Notes: generated from the sequence alone by a model not told the origin. 64,000 bases of DNA from Prostheceraeus crozeri (GCA_907163375.1 CAJQUW010016138.1:667524-731523), one strand, 5' to 3'. Shown: positions 35,517 through 46,259, counted from the first letter of the stretch. Numbers and translations: made by a program.

Positions 35517-36068
35517 TCATTCAAACACTTCATGTGCCTCAAGCAGAACACCAAGGATCCTCTTCCTGGCCCACAATTGTTGTTTGGAATTTAACTCGCG
35601 AAGCTCAGATGTAACGTAGTTCCCAAAAGTCACACAAATGTCCTTGGGTTCGTGATCCTTCGCGATCTCGTCAAGAATTGCCTGATCAACCGCCGAAACT
35701 TTAGCACTTCCTGGTCTGCGGCGCTTGGGTGCAGGTTCTGAGGACTTCTCACTATTCATCTCGACGCATAGGCCTATGTCCGAGTCAACTTCCTCCGTAT
35801 CTGCAGAATTTTGGGCGAGGGAGTAAAATGTCTTGCGTGGCTTCAGAGTGTCTCTGAGGAATTCGAGCGACTTGAAGTAGGCGCAACGCTCCGATTTCGT
35901 TGCTCCTGATCCGCTTCTCTCTTGCTGCTTTTGCTCCTTTATCTTCTTCGCAAAAGTGTCTCGTAGATTCTTCCACTTTTTCTTTGCCTCCTCGATGCTG
36001 ATGTCCACCTCTTCTGAAACCTTCTTCCGAATATTCTCCTTCAGCAGTTGGTCTTTGTATTGAGGAGA
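35517..36068 (-). pseudogene. Harbinger MADF/Myb-like protein, C-terminal part
   Basis: The frame begins SPQYKDQLLKENIRKKV and includes AKKKWKNLRDTFAKKIKEQK and ERCAYFKSLEFLRD, the core of a MADF (Myb/SANT-like) DNA-binding domain; a nuclear-signal-like PAPKRRRPGSAK follows. This protein helps Harbinger transposase enter the nucleus and bind DNA. Its first exon-equivalent is 25 kb away at 61250-61334, separated by the Chapaev-like insertion at the GAGA duplication. Confidence 0.85.
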
Positions 36069-36610
36069 CACGGTGCTTGGAAATTGACTTCAACATTGAA
36101 AAAATTGTCCATAAAATCTGAAAATTGATTCTAAATCAAAATTTTGTGCTAAAAACGAATATGATTTCAAAAAAATCGTGCAACGAGCTCTTAAAAAAAT
36201 AATTGACTTTTTTTGATCAGTATTGATCTGATTAATTCGCAGTGATTGATTTAGTATATTTGTACTTCTGTGATGTCATAATAGTGCAATATATGCAAAT
36301 TAACCTGGCAGGAAACGAATATGATATCCAAAGCATCATAACTACAGCCGATTTTACTTTTCGGATGAGCTATTGATCAATATCGATCTGATTGATTGAT
36401 TAATGATCGATTACACGATATGGAATATTAAAATGTTTAAAATGATGATTAGATGTAAGATTATGACGCAGAAAACGAATATGATATCCAAAATATCATA
36501 ACTGCAGCAGACTACAAGTTACATATTAATTATTGATCAATATCGATCTGATTGATGGTGATTGATTTGCCTTAGAATACGAATATATCCTCTACACATA
36601 GGTTGGTATG
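36069..36610. repeat. Chapaev-like left TIR with repeated internal units
   Basis: The TIR contains three diverged copies of a roughly 130-bp module with AACGAATATGATATCCAAA.CATAACT.CAGC and TATTGATCAATATCGATCTGATTGAT (about 36310, 36475 and 36640). The same modules occur inverted at 60770-61249. Confidence 0.7.
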
Positions 36611-37439
36611 TTTTAGAATGGTGAATATGATTATGTCGAAAACGAACATGGTGTTAAAATGTATGATAACTGCAGCAGAGTATAAGATACAGACTAGCTT
36701 CAGATTTCTTCAGGTGTCGTCTTTTCGGTTTCACACTTATGTAAGTATAGTAATAATATGTGGAAACAGCGCTACCACGAATCGACAAAGCAGAACAATA
36801 GAACTGTTTCTGATGAGGACAGTATGACGCACGCACACAATGATGTTTGTCATGCCGTGTGACTAATCGATGATCATTCGATTATTCTATTCGATAGCTG
36901 CTGTCGTATTGAAGCCAGTCTGATCGAAGCATTAGTCTTTCTCATTCTTCATTCGTTTGACGTTATGGCTCATGCTCATCATGCATCAACTCACAAGGAA
37001 TGTTTGCAAAAGGTTTGCTTGATAGGTTTCAATAAATGTGGCAAGGACAATCGATGTATCACAGACAGGCAATACAATTTGATTTTCGAGTTTGTTTTCC
37101 ATGGATTTGATCGCGATGACTGGAGAATACTATATGTGGAACATGTCGATTGGTTTTGGGTGAGTACACCAATGGCAAATTTACTCGTAAATTGAGTGTA
37201 TATGATCATAGTGAGGTTGGTCGGCATCAATATCATACCAGGTCAAGATATACAAATTGTGACTGTCTTGTTTGTACTACAGTCCGTTTCATAAAAAGTG
37301 GATCATCCTAAAATTTGACTAAATAAAACATAAGTATGATACAGAAAGCATTTTTCATGTTATTTCATGTCCCTAATATATATTTAAATGTCCTTATATA
37401 ATCTGATAAGCTATGATGCAGTAACGGTTCTTAAGAAGC

Positions 37440-37710
37440 TAATATTTTGTGGCCCTAGCCTTATTGTCAATGACATTACCAATTCGTCTAGGCATTGATT
37501 CGATGATATCGTTGATTTTTGACTGATCTAACTTTCTCCACTCTCTTTTTAAAAGTGACGTAAGTTGTGATACGCCATCTGTAGGTAGCAGTGAACGACG
37601 AACGTTACGTTTTAGAATACTCCATACATTTTCTATGGGATTCAGATCAGGAGAGCGAGCTGGCCAAGATAATGTCTTAAGCCCTAATTGAGACTTGCAT
37701 AAGTTGATTC
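37440..37710 (-). pseudogene. Tc1 transposase, outer copy, 3' part
   Basis: Minus-strand sequence equals the end of the Tc1 transposase gene (SDLNPIENVW region and the following helices), cut off from 39304 onward by the inner Tc1 insertion at TA. Confidence 0.8.
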
Positions 37711-37712
37711 TA

Positions 37713-39335
37713 CAGATTGTTTCATAAAAAATGGATCACCGTTAAACATCGCCTTAACTTCAACTTTGTCTAACTCCGCCAAACTTGAACGAATTTCTCT
37801 GAAATTTGGAAGATATGTCAGTTGTGCTTACTAATATCATTGTTGGAAATTTCAAGCATGAATAGTGAGTTGTTTTCCTGTTGTAGATAAAAAAAGTAGT
37901 AGATAATTTGATCTTCATTTAGCAATGTTACACAAAATCATACCTCACTCTTATAAAATTACATTTGTTTCCTTTGTTATGTAATATGTTGTTCTACAAG
38001 CCAAAAGCTATCAAGCAAAACAAAAATAAAGAAAATCGGTCAGTCAGAGCCAGTATAGCACCATTATTCATCAACAATAATGTAACTGCTACATGTGATT
38101 AACTGGACTTCATGTTCCATAGCTTCCTGACTTCGTTGCGGTGGTGTTGGCAGCACTCCTGATTGCTTTCAGCTAGAAATCTTTCTCTTACCGGTTGAAA
38201 ACAATACAAAGCACAAATGAACAATAGCGAGATCGCATTCACAAAAGGCAAAGTGTCAGCCTTGCTAGAACTAGGGTTTTCTTTGCGAGCTACAAGCAAG
38301 CGACTAAATGTCCCTTACACAAATGTTCATCGATGGCATAATGATGATTTTCGACTCTGTCGTAACGAGGGCTCTGGCCGTCCACGCAAAACATCCAAAC
38401 GTAGAGACCGCCTAATTTTGAGATTTGTTAAAGTTGATCCAAGTCTCTCGTTAACTGAGATGGCTGCACTAGACTCGTCTATTCTAAGTCCACTATTTGT
38501 AGAAGACTTATTGAGTCGAATTTCAAGAGCTGTAAGAGGCCCTCTCAGATCGAATTATCAGATCAGCATACAAAAAGACGTCTCAGATGGGCAATGAGTC
38601 ATTGTCACTGGCGAAATCAATGGGATCGGGTTGTCTGGTCTGATGAGGCATCAGTCCGTCTGAAGGATAGTGATGGTCGATCGAGATTATGGATAAAATC
38701 TGATCAGGAAATTCCGAGACATTTACATCGTCCCCGGGTACAAGGTGGTGCGACTCTACTGATTTGGGCTGGCATTTGGACCAATGGCCGCTCTGAACTT
38801 TACATACAGCAAGGAACCATAAATTCTGAATGCTATGTGAATGTTTTACGAATGAACATTGGCCAAATGACAGATCAACTTGGTGATCCGTCGACTTGCT
38901 TATTTATGGATGATAATGCTACGTGTCACAGGAGTAGTAGAGTCAACTTATGCAAGTCTCAATTAGGGCTTAGGACATTATCTTGGCCAGCTCGTTCTTC
39001 TGATCTGAATCCCATAGAAAATGTATGGAGTATTCTAAAACGTAACGTTCGTCGTTCACTGCTACCTACAGATGGCGTATCACAACTTACGTCACTGTTA
39101 AAAAGAGAGTGGAGAAAGTCAATGCCTAGACGAATTGGTAATGTCATTGACAATAAGGGCAGGGCCACAAAATATTAGCTTCTTAAGAACCGTTGCTGTA
39201 TCATAGCTTATCAGATTATATAAGTACATTTAAATATATTAGGGACATGAAATAACATGAAAAATGCTTTCTGTATCATACTTATGTATTATTTAGTCAA
39301 ATTTTAGGATGATCCACTTTTTATGAAACGGACTG
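37713..39335 (+). mobile_element. Inner Tc1 element (1623 bp)
   Basis: It begins CAGATTGTTTCATAAAAAATGG and ends CTTTTTATGAAACGGACTG, flanked by TA at 37711-37712 and 39336-39337. It is closely similar to the outer copy but inverted relative to it. Confidence 0.9.
38217..39178 (+). pseudogene. Tc1 transposase, inner copy, frameshifted
   Basis: Two frames (38217-38597 and 38594-39178). N-terminal paired-type helix-turn-helix: ALLELGFSLRATSKRLN, then the linker GRPRKTSKRR and a second HTH. The catalytic triad is seen as WSDEASV, FMDDNATCH and SDLNPIENVW; 34 residues lie between the second Asp and Glu, the DD34E spacing of Tc1. One deletion at about 38500 (relative to the outer copy) and a frameshift near 38590 break it. 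Confidence 0.85.
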
Positions 39336-40076
39336 TACTACTCCTGTGACACGTAGCATTATCATCCATAAATAACCAAGTCGATGGATCTGTCATTTGG
39401 CCAATGTTCATTCGTAAAACATTCACATAGCTTTCAGAATTCATGGTTCCTTGTTGTATGTGAAGTTCTGAGCGGCCATTGGTCCAAATACCAGCCCAAA
39501 TCAGTAGAGTCGCACCACCTTGTACCCGGGGACGATGTAAATGTCTCGGAATCTCCTGATCAGATTTTATCCATAATCTCAATCGACCATCACTATCCTT
39601 CAGACGGACTGATGCATCATCAGACCAGACAGCCTGATCCCATTGATTTCGCCAGTGACAATGACTCATTGCCCATCTGAGACGTCTTTTTGTATGCTGA
39701 TCTGATAATTCGATCTGAGAGGGCCTCTTACAGCTCTTGAAATTCGACTCAATAAGTCTTCTACGAATAGTGGACTTAGAAATATACGAGACTAGTGCAG
39801 CCATCTCAGTTAACGAGAGACTTGGATCAACTTTAACAAATCTCAAAATTAGGCGGTCTCTACGTTTGGATGTTTTGCGTGGACGGCCAGAGCCCTCGTT
39901 ACGACAGAGTCGAAAATCATCATTATGCCATCGATGCACATTTGTGTAAGGGACATTTAGTCGCTTGCTTGTAGCTCGCAAAGAAAACCCTTAGTTCTGG
40001 CAAGGCTGACACTTTGCCTTTTGTGAATGCGATCTCGTTATTGTTCATTTGTGCTTTGTATTGTTCTCAACCGGTA
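39304..40076 (-). pseudogene. Tc1 transposase, outer copy, 5' part
   Basis: The minus-strand ORF from 39981 has RATSKRLNVPYTNVHRW, GRPRKTSKRR, the intact second HTH missing from the inner copy, WSDDASVRL and FMDDNATCHRS, where the inner Tc1 interrupts it; the upstream Met region (to about 40050) is shifted by a one-base change near 39985. The 3' part lies at 37440-37710. Confidence 0.85.
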
Positions 40077-41956
40077 AGAGATAGATTTCTAGCTGAAAGC
40101 AATCAGGAATGCTGCCAACACCACCGCAACGAAGTCAGGAAGCTATGGAACATGAAGTCCAGTTAATCACATGTAGCAGTTACATTATTGTTGATGAATA
40201 ATGATGCTATACTGGCTCTGACTGACCGATTTTCTTTATGTTTGTTTTGCTTGATAGCTTTTGGCTTGTAGAACAACATATTACATAACAAAGGAAACAA
40301 ATGTAATTTTATAAGAGTGAGGTATGATTTTGTGTAACATTGCTAAATGAAGATCAAATTATCTACTACTTTTTTATCTATAACAGGAAAACAACTCAAT
40401 ATTCATGCTTGAAATTTCCAACAATGATATTAGTAAGCGCAACTGACACATCTTCCAAATTTCAGAGAAATTCGTTCAAGTTTGGCGGAGTTAGACAAAG
40501 TTGAAGTTAAGGCGATGTTTAAGGGTGATCCATTTTTTATGAAACAATCTGTATTTCCAAAACTAATGCATCAGTCAGTTCTAAGAATTCCAGGTTAACA
40601 TATATCAAACCCAATCCAGGAAGACCATCAACACAAGAGAAAAGTAGTAGCTCCAGACCAACCAGCTTGAAACTTTGCAGCTTGTGCTTATCAGACATAG
40701 GTAGGAGAATGACACACAACTGCTCTCGTTCCGGAGCTCTGACGAATGTTAAGCAATTACTGAATTCGGCGGAAAAGATTAAGAAATTGCCAGAACAAGT
40801 TGTGCACTCTTACATTCAAGAGTCTCATGATGATGACTTCTTGCTGACATCGCCTAAAGGCGGCCGTCCCTTGAAGCTTTCCCGAGGAATTACGGACGAT
40901 TTCAATGCTCGGGTTTCGTGTCAGAATATTACCAATATTCTATCTGAAATGAATTTGAGCAACCGTCAATCTTTGAAATTGCGCCATGAGCTGAGAAGAG
41001 CATCAACCAAAATTGAACCGAATTTGGAAGCCCACTTGTATGCTACCGATCATTGTTTTGATGACTACTTCACGTTAAAAATGATTGATTTCTGTGTCAT
41101 GGAGCAAGATGTTGTAAAAGGTGTAGAGCTTACTCCTGCTGTTGTCTGCAAAGATGTACGACAGTTAATTGATTTCATACTTGAAAGGAGAGGCATAGAT
41201 TGTGGTGACTACTACATCAAAATTTACATTGACGGTGGAGGCTCTTTCCTCAAAATTTGTTTGTCAGTTTCTGATAAAAACTACAATGAGTGATATAAAG
41301 ACACAGGAGTGAAGCATATTTTCTAGTCGTTTTATCTGAAAATGTACAAGAGAATTATCCAAATAATTTAAAACTATGGGTATCAGCAAATTTGAACGAT
41401 CTGGATTTTAGCAATGAGAAATTGACAATTTCATGTGATCTCAAACTTGCGAATTGTTTGCTTGGACTGATGTCCCATGGTGTGACTTTTCCCTGCCGCT
41501 GGTGCACGGCAAGGAAAGATAGTTTGCATGTGTCTGGTCAGGCACGCTTATTTCAGTCAATTCATGACTCGTTTTGGTCTTATCACGGAAAATGCCGAGA
41601 CAAAAAGATGGCTAAGCATTATGAAAATGTGATACATCCGAGTATAATCAAATGCAGTGATCTCGGAATAGATGTGATACAAGTCATACCACCTCCGGAA
41701 TTACATTTACTGCTCGGAGTTGTGAATACACTCTTCAAATATATGTCCAAAATTTGGCCGCATTCAATGGCGTGGAGCGAAAGATTGCACATTGAAAGGA
41801 AATCCTACCATGGTGGCTCTTTCTCTGGAAATTCCTGCATGAAACTCCTTTCTAATATTGACTTGCTCCAATGAATGTGCCCATTGCATTGTCTGCCATA
41901 CGTCAAGGCCATTCGATGTTTTTCAAAGGTAAGCAAGCAATTTGTGTTATTATGTT

Positions 41957-43090
41957 AGTAGTAACCCCATCCCAGACGCAAGGACAGTGCGGTGCAGTGA
42001 TGAGTCATCATGCTGACTCAGCCCCCCCCCCTCTGGCAGGAAGGTGAGGGAGAGGGTCAAGGATGTGATGGAGGAATGGGTCTGTGAGGAGAAAACGGGC
42101 CCCACCCCCCCTCTGGAAGGAAGGCAGGAGTTTTCCAGTTAGGAGTGGAATCTCGGAAGGGAGAAGGGGTGGAGTGGTAGAGTTGAAAAAGTCAGGTGTT
42201 GGAGGTTTTGGGATGAGAAAGGCTGGAATTCGTCAATAAGGAGGGTTTGGATTGGAAAGTGGAGTTCAGATGTGGAATCTACGTGAAATTTTGGGTTGGG
42301 AAGGACGGAAGGAGGAGTGAAGAGGCAAGGGGTGGAATCTTTGAAAACGTCAGAGTTGGAAAAGGTAGGTGTTGGATGTTTTGGGATGAGAAGGTCCATG
42401 TTTCGGGCAGAAGGAGACCTCGGATGGGAAAATGGAGTGCAGATTCGGAGTCTACGTGAAATTTTGGGTTAGGAAGGATGTTTCCAGCAAAATCGGAGAG
42501 AAAAAGTTCTGACCCCCCCCCTCTGCAACGATCTTCCAACTTTGGTTGTAGACATCGTAGAAAGTCGTGCAATAGCTCATTTGAAAGCTGAGAATGAGGA
42601 AAGTGAAGTGAAAACCTCAGTTTGGACTAATTTTCTTGGCTTGAGGGAGGAAAATGGCAGGAAACGTCAGAGTTGGAAAAGGCAGATGTTGGAGGTTTTG
42701 GGATGAGAAAGTCCATTTTTCGGGTGGAAGGAGTGCTCGGATGAGAAAATGGAGTGCAGATTCGGAGTCTACGTGAAATTTTGGGTTAGGAAGAATGTTT
42801 CCAGCAAAATCGGAGAGAAAAAGTTCTGACCCCCCCCCCCGGCAACAATCTTCCAACTTCGGTTGTAGACATCGTAGAAAGTCGTACAATAGCTCATTTG
42901 AAAGCTGGGAGTGAGACAAATTCAGTGGAAAACATGGCTTGTTCGTATCTGCCTTCGTTTAGAGGTGAGACGTTATTGAAAATTTAGGACCTTGGCGAAA
43001 AACGACAGAGCTAGAATGTTTATGAATATCGCTCTAGCGGGTGAAGCAAGCCTCGGACGGGAAAACAGAGACCAGATTTGGCATTAGCGT
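41957..43090. repeat. Element B left TIR, with an internal duplication
   Basis: It matches 59140-59961 in reverse. It is longer than the right TIR because a module containing AGGAAGRATGTTTCCAGCAAAATCGGAGAG occurs twice (about 42474 and 42785). C runs at 42022-42030, 42511-42519 and 42831-42840 are G-quadruplex candidates on the minus strand. Confidence 0.85.
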
Positions 43091-43146
43091 GCCATGTTAC
43101 ACGTGTATGTCATTCATGCTATGTCTCCGAAGTGAAAGGAAGAAAG

Positions 43147-43569
43147 ATGACAGAAGCAGTAAAGTTTACGAATGAATTTTGTTCACTACGTTTTCATCGA
43201 CAAAGTCTTCGTGGTGTGATTAGGGACTACATCATCTCCTTTCATCATGAAAAGGCAGACTTCGAATTTGCTATCGCTAAAGGTTACTTCGCTTTCCAAC
43301 AGCTCATGGACAGTTTGATGAATAAAGATGTGAAAGGACGATTAGTTGCAGAGATCGAATTTGAGAAAGTGACTGATGAACATGTAGGTGAACGTGTAGT
43401 GTTTCATTTTGCATCCTATTCTGCAGAGACGATACATGATCCCAAAGATTTCTATCAGCGACACATGGCAAAAATTGCATCTCGACTAGATTCATTTCAT
43501 GAGCATGGATCTAACTTACTCCTATGTCACATAAAACACATTCATATTCAACTCAATGTGTTAAACTAG
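43147..43569 (+). CDS. X-domain protein, element B copy 1
   Basis: The ORF is open from 43078, but the Met at 43147 (MTEAVKF) is chosen because homology to the other copies starts there. The 140-residue product has LRFHRQSLRGVIRDYIISF, VKGRLVAEIEFEKV, VFHFASYSAE, FYQRHMAKIASRLDSF and LLLCHIKHIHIQLNV, colinear with the copies at 12562-13014 and 45793-46152 and with part of pPolB. The frame is intact. Function unknown; the repeated use of this domain beside and inside the polymerase suggests a replication role. Confidence 0.75.
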   Translation: MTEAVKFTNEFCSLRFHRQSLRGVIRDYIISFHHEKADFEFAIAKGYFAFQQLMDSLMNKDVKGRLVAEIEFEKVTDEHVGERVVFHFASYSAETIHDPKDFYQRHMAKIASRLDSFHEHGSNLLLCHIKHIHIQLNVLN

Positions 43570-43707
43570 ATTTGACTACAAGATTTGGGAAAAGCATTCA
43601 TGAGTCAGACGTCCGCGTGCCTCCTTTTCCCTGCCGCAACGAAGTCAGGGGAGAAACGGAGGTCTCTGATTGGCTCTCATAGTGTCAAGTGTGGATTCGC
43701 AGGAGAC

Positions 43708-43715
43708 TATAAAAG
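43708..43715 (+). promoter_or_regulatory. TATA box for the 43.8-kb transcript
   Basis: TATAAAAG; the sequence after it resembles the other leaders of the family, with a donor-like CAAGTGAGTG at 43831-43840 giving a short non-coding first exon. Confidence 0.6.
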
Positions 43716-43842
43716 CAGACGTCTCCCCATTTTCTCTTCATTTCATTCTCTTGACTTGGAAAGCGTGTGTGACTTGCTGAAGCCATTCTCCCCTCTCAAC
43801 TTTGTCTGATCAATCCTGTTTGCAAATTTACAAGTGAGTGTC

Positions 43843-44073
43843 ATGACTGTCTGGCCTAAACCTTACCAGCATTTTAGAAGAGAGACGCAGGAGAGTGTGT
43901 GGCCGATGATTGTACAAGCATATTTTGTTGAACCATCGCCACCACCGCCTCCACCACCTAGACGCTTTACCTTTAAGTCTTTTAGGGAATTGAAACTCAA
44001 TTCGGGTCCTAAGCCCAAGACATTTAATTTACTGGACGATGACGAAGACTTAGACTTTGGTGATAAGCTTTAA
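43843..44073 (+). CDS. Small proline-rich acidic-tail protein
   Basis: 76 codons from the ATG at 43843. It has a WPKPYQHFRRE start, a run of prolines (PSPPPPPPPRR), RRFTFKSFRELKLN and an acidic end (LLDDDEDLDFGDKL). No family recognised. It starts just after a possible splice donor (43834), so it would be made from unspliced RNA, and its stop is followed 20 bp later by a histone-like hairpin (44094-44109). That fits two alternative products: unspliced/hairpin-ended (this ORF) or spliced to 44191 (beta-rich protein 1). Confidence 0.45.
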   Translation: MTVWPKPYQHFRRETQESVWPMIVQAYFVEPSPPPPPPPRRFTFKSFRELKLNSGPKPKTFNLLDDDEDLDFGDKL

Positions 44074-44093
44074 ATCATGTGAACGCCCCAAAA

Positions 44094-44112
44094 GGTCCTC
44101 TTAAGGGCCACC
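44094..44112 (+). terminator. Histone-type 3' hairpin candidate
   Basis: GGTCCT-CTTA-AGGGCC-ACC: a 6-bp stem with one G-U pair and a 4-base loop, preceded by CCCCAAAA and followed by ACC, as in replication-dependent histone mRNAs. It lies 21 bp after the stop at 44073. Confidence 0.5.
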
Positions 44113-44196
44113 TCATATGTCGCTGCTAAGCTAAGGATTTTCTTTTCTCTGATGATCATGAATGTACTTAGTGGTATTCTTTCGTTACAGACTGCC

Positions 44197-44882
44197 ATGG
44201 CCATGAATCCTACTCCTACTGCTGCATCACTGAATCCTCAACATCTTGAGCTGTTGAATCCGAAAATTGAAAAGGTAATTTACGGCTATCCTACCTACAA
44301 ACAACAAGTGCGCTACAACGGTGTTCGACTCTATCTTCAAACGCCGGCTGTATACTTACCAAAAGTGGATACGCAAGTAAATCGTTGCGGTCAAACCTGA
44401 GTATTCCTATTGATAACTGATTGCGTCAACAGCTTGACATTCTAGACGACGTTGTGAGGCAAAAGGCTCTTATTCCTACTGAACTATTAAAGTTGTGGCC
44501 AGAAAAGAAAACTTCTTATTATAAACCATTGTATCGCGGCACTCGCTGCTATGTTTTACAAAGCAAGTATTGTAAAGTCACTTCAGGAGTGACAGTTGAA
44601 CAGTCAGTTGAAACAGAATTGTCATCGCTAGGTGCAGGCTTTTATTCCTTTCATATTGAGGTACCTGCTGTTTATGTGGGACCTCATCAATCTGACGGTA
44701 ATTTGATTTCTCTCAATTTGCGCATTGCTCAAATTCATCATCAACCTGAGTTAACAGGACTTGATCACATTGAGAAAGTCATTGATTCTTGTGTCAAAGA
44801 GTGTCAAGAACCTGTCACTAAACCTAAACGTCGTCGTCGCACATCAAAGAAAGATAGTGCTACCACCAAAGAGAAATCTTAA
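44197..44882 (+). CDS. Beta-rich protein 1 (possible ssDNA-binding protein), 2 coding exons
   Basis: Exon starts after TTCGTTACAG (44190). Coding 44197-44376, GT-AG intron 44377-44432, then 44433-44882; the frame is kept across the junction. About 209 residues: N-terminal strands (KQQVRYNGVRLYLQTPAVYLP), middle strands (YKPLYRGTRCYVLQ), the signature LGAGFYSFHIEVPAVYVGP ... LISLNLRIAQI, and a basic tail (KPKRRRRTSKKD). Paralogous to the protein at 46728. Strand-rich form with a basic tail fits an OB-type single-strand DNA-binding protein, as expected beside a protein-primed polymerase, but this is inference. Confidence 0.65.
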
Positions 44883-44883
44883 G

Positions 44884-45033
44884 TATTGTAATCAGTTAGT
44901 ATGTAGTGAATGTGGAAAACGCGGCCTTGCGCGTTATGTTCAAATAAAACATTGTCATCATGTTGTATGTATCTTTTGTTATGTAAAGGACAGACATCCT
45001 TGTAAAGTTCCTGCTCAATGTATTATTTTGTAA
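44884..45033 (+). CDS. RING-like zinc-binding fragment
   Basis: The frame reads LVCSEC, 13 residues, CHHVVCIFC, then HPCKVPAQC. The C-x2-C ... C-x-H-x2-C-x2-C part matches the RING order; the last pair is spaced C-x5-C rather than C-x2-C. It follows directly after the stop of beta-rich protein 1 in another frame, so it may be an alternative last exon of that gene rather than an independent gene. If a true RING, it would be a ubiquitin ligase component. Confidence 0.4.
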   Translation, partial: YCNQLVCSECGKRGLARYVQIKHCHHVVCIFCYVKDRHPCKVPAQCIIL

Positions 45034-45088
45034 TGAAGTCTTTTTGATAATGTAGGTTGTCATCTTCATAGACAGTGAGAGAACACCC

Positions 45089-45619
45089 ATGCAGGAATTG
45101 AGTGCTATTGCAATGAGAGAAAGTGATCAAACTGTTGCTAGTGTATATCATAGATTTGCCCACTGTCCTCCACACAAAGACGAATGGTCACGACGTCATG
45201 TGCATGGACTTGATCCTTCTATTTTGATTCATATTGGATTTGTAAATGAAACGTATTTGATAAGTGATTTCAAACGGTGGCTGTCAGGTTTTCATATTGT
45301 TAAAATATTAGGAAATGATTCTGAACGAGAAGCAACAACACTTCAGTTGCACATTGATAATCTATATTTACCATGTTGGGTAGATCGTGTAAGAGAAGAC
45401 TATCATATGCATTGTGATCAAAAGAAGTTTAGAGATGAAATGATTTTTGACATGGCAATATGTTTCGTTGAGAGACATCACCTGTACAGACCACCATCCC
45501 ATTGTAATACTAGAAATAAAGCTACCTACATTGCAAAATTCTCTTCACGCTGGCATTGTAGTCTCTATGACGTTTATGAACTGTATCGATATTATTGTCA
45601 ACAGCATGGGTCTATGTAA
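45089..45619 (+). CDS. Unknown conserved-looking protein, 176 residues
   Basis: Intact ORF beginning MQELSAIAMRESDQ. Features: GLDPSILIHIGFVNETYLISD, KILGNDSE, LYLPCWVDRV, and a His/Cys-rich C-terminal half ending in SLYDVYELYRYYCQQHG. Well-formed alternation of hydrophobic strands and helices and normal composition suggest a real enzyme-like domain. I do not recognise the family. The element A arm duplication removed it, so no second copy exists here for comparison. An AATAAA-type signal (GAATAAAC) follows at about 45700. Confidence 0.6.
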   Translation: MQELSAIAMRESDQTVASVYHRFAHCPPHKDEWSRRHVHGLDPSILIHIGFVNETYLISDFKRWLSGFHIVKILGNDSEREATTLQLHIDNLYLPCWVDRVREDYHMHCDQKKFRDEMIFDMAICFVERHHLYRPPSHCNTRNKATYIAKFSSRWHCSLYDVYELYRYYCQQHGSM

Positions 45620-45792
45620 AACATGTTTTTATTCTTTGTGAATGAATGATGATCATTGTATGAAGTGTATTCTGTACTTGTGAATTTTGTCTGGTGTTGA
45701 ATAAACTTACAGTGGAACATGATTGTTATTTCTGTTTTATTCATAGTGGAAGTCATTGAAGCAATGTGAAATCTATAGTTACAACGTTTATG

Positions 45793-46152
45793 ATGGCGCA
45801 TCGTACCTTAAGTAACCACATGTGTCATTTGACACTTGATCAACAAGGATTCGATGGATTTTTACAAGATTGGAAACTTACATTTAAAATGAAGATGAAT
45901 GATATGAAAGTAGTGCTCACTGAAAGCCTTCCTCTCTTCAAAAGATTGATGGAGAGTTTACAACCTCAAGATGTGAAGGGTAGACTCGTTGCTTATATAG
46001 AATTGAAAGATTTGCAAAAACCACTTCGTTTTGGATCTTATTGCACAGAATGGATTACTCTTAGTGATCAATTTTATGGTCGTCATATGGAGAAAATTAT
46101 GGAGAGACTGGAAGAGCCGTGGAAAGAAATGCATACGTTGTTAAACATATAA
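45793..46152 (+). CDS. X-domain protein, element B copy 2
   Basis: The ORF starts at the ATG at 45793 or earlier in frame at 45766. It has LDQQGFDGFLQDWKLTF, VKGRLVAYIEL, RFGSYCTEW, FYGRHMEKIMERLEEPW and a shortened C-terminus (MHTLLNI) lacking the last strand. It shares VKGRLVA with copy 1, its closest relative here. Intact frame. GCAATAAAG at about 46216 may be its polyadenylation signal. Confidence 0.7.
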   Translation: MAHRTLSNHMCHLTLDQQGFDGFLQDWKLTFKMKMNDMKVVLTESLPLFKRLMESLQPQDVKGRLVAYIELKDLQKPLRFGSYCTEWITLSDQFYGRHMEKIMERLEEPWKEMHTLLNI

Positions 46153-46259
46153 TGATTCAACTGAGTGTGTTTACATTCACGACTTTGTTTGATGCGCGAC
46201 ACATTGTGTAGATGCAATAAAGATTTCTTTTCACTGAGTATTTTGTAATGGTGTATAGA

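Larger units (their letters stand above)
37280..40551 (-). mobile_element. Outer Tc1 element, split by an inner Tc1
   Basis: Terminal repeats CAGTCCGTTTCATAAAAAGTGGATC and the reverse of GGTGATCCATTTTTTATGAAACAATCTG are flanked by TA (37278-37279 and 40552-40553). It lies in reverse orientation inside intron 1 of the Chapaev-like gene. The inner Tc1 inserted at a TA within its transposase gene. Confidence 0.9.
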
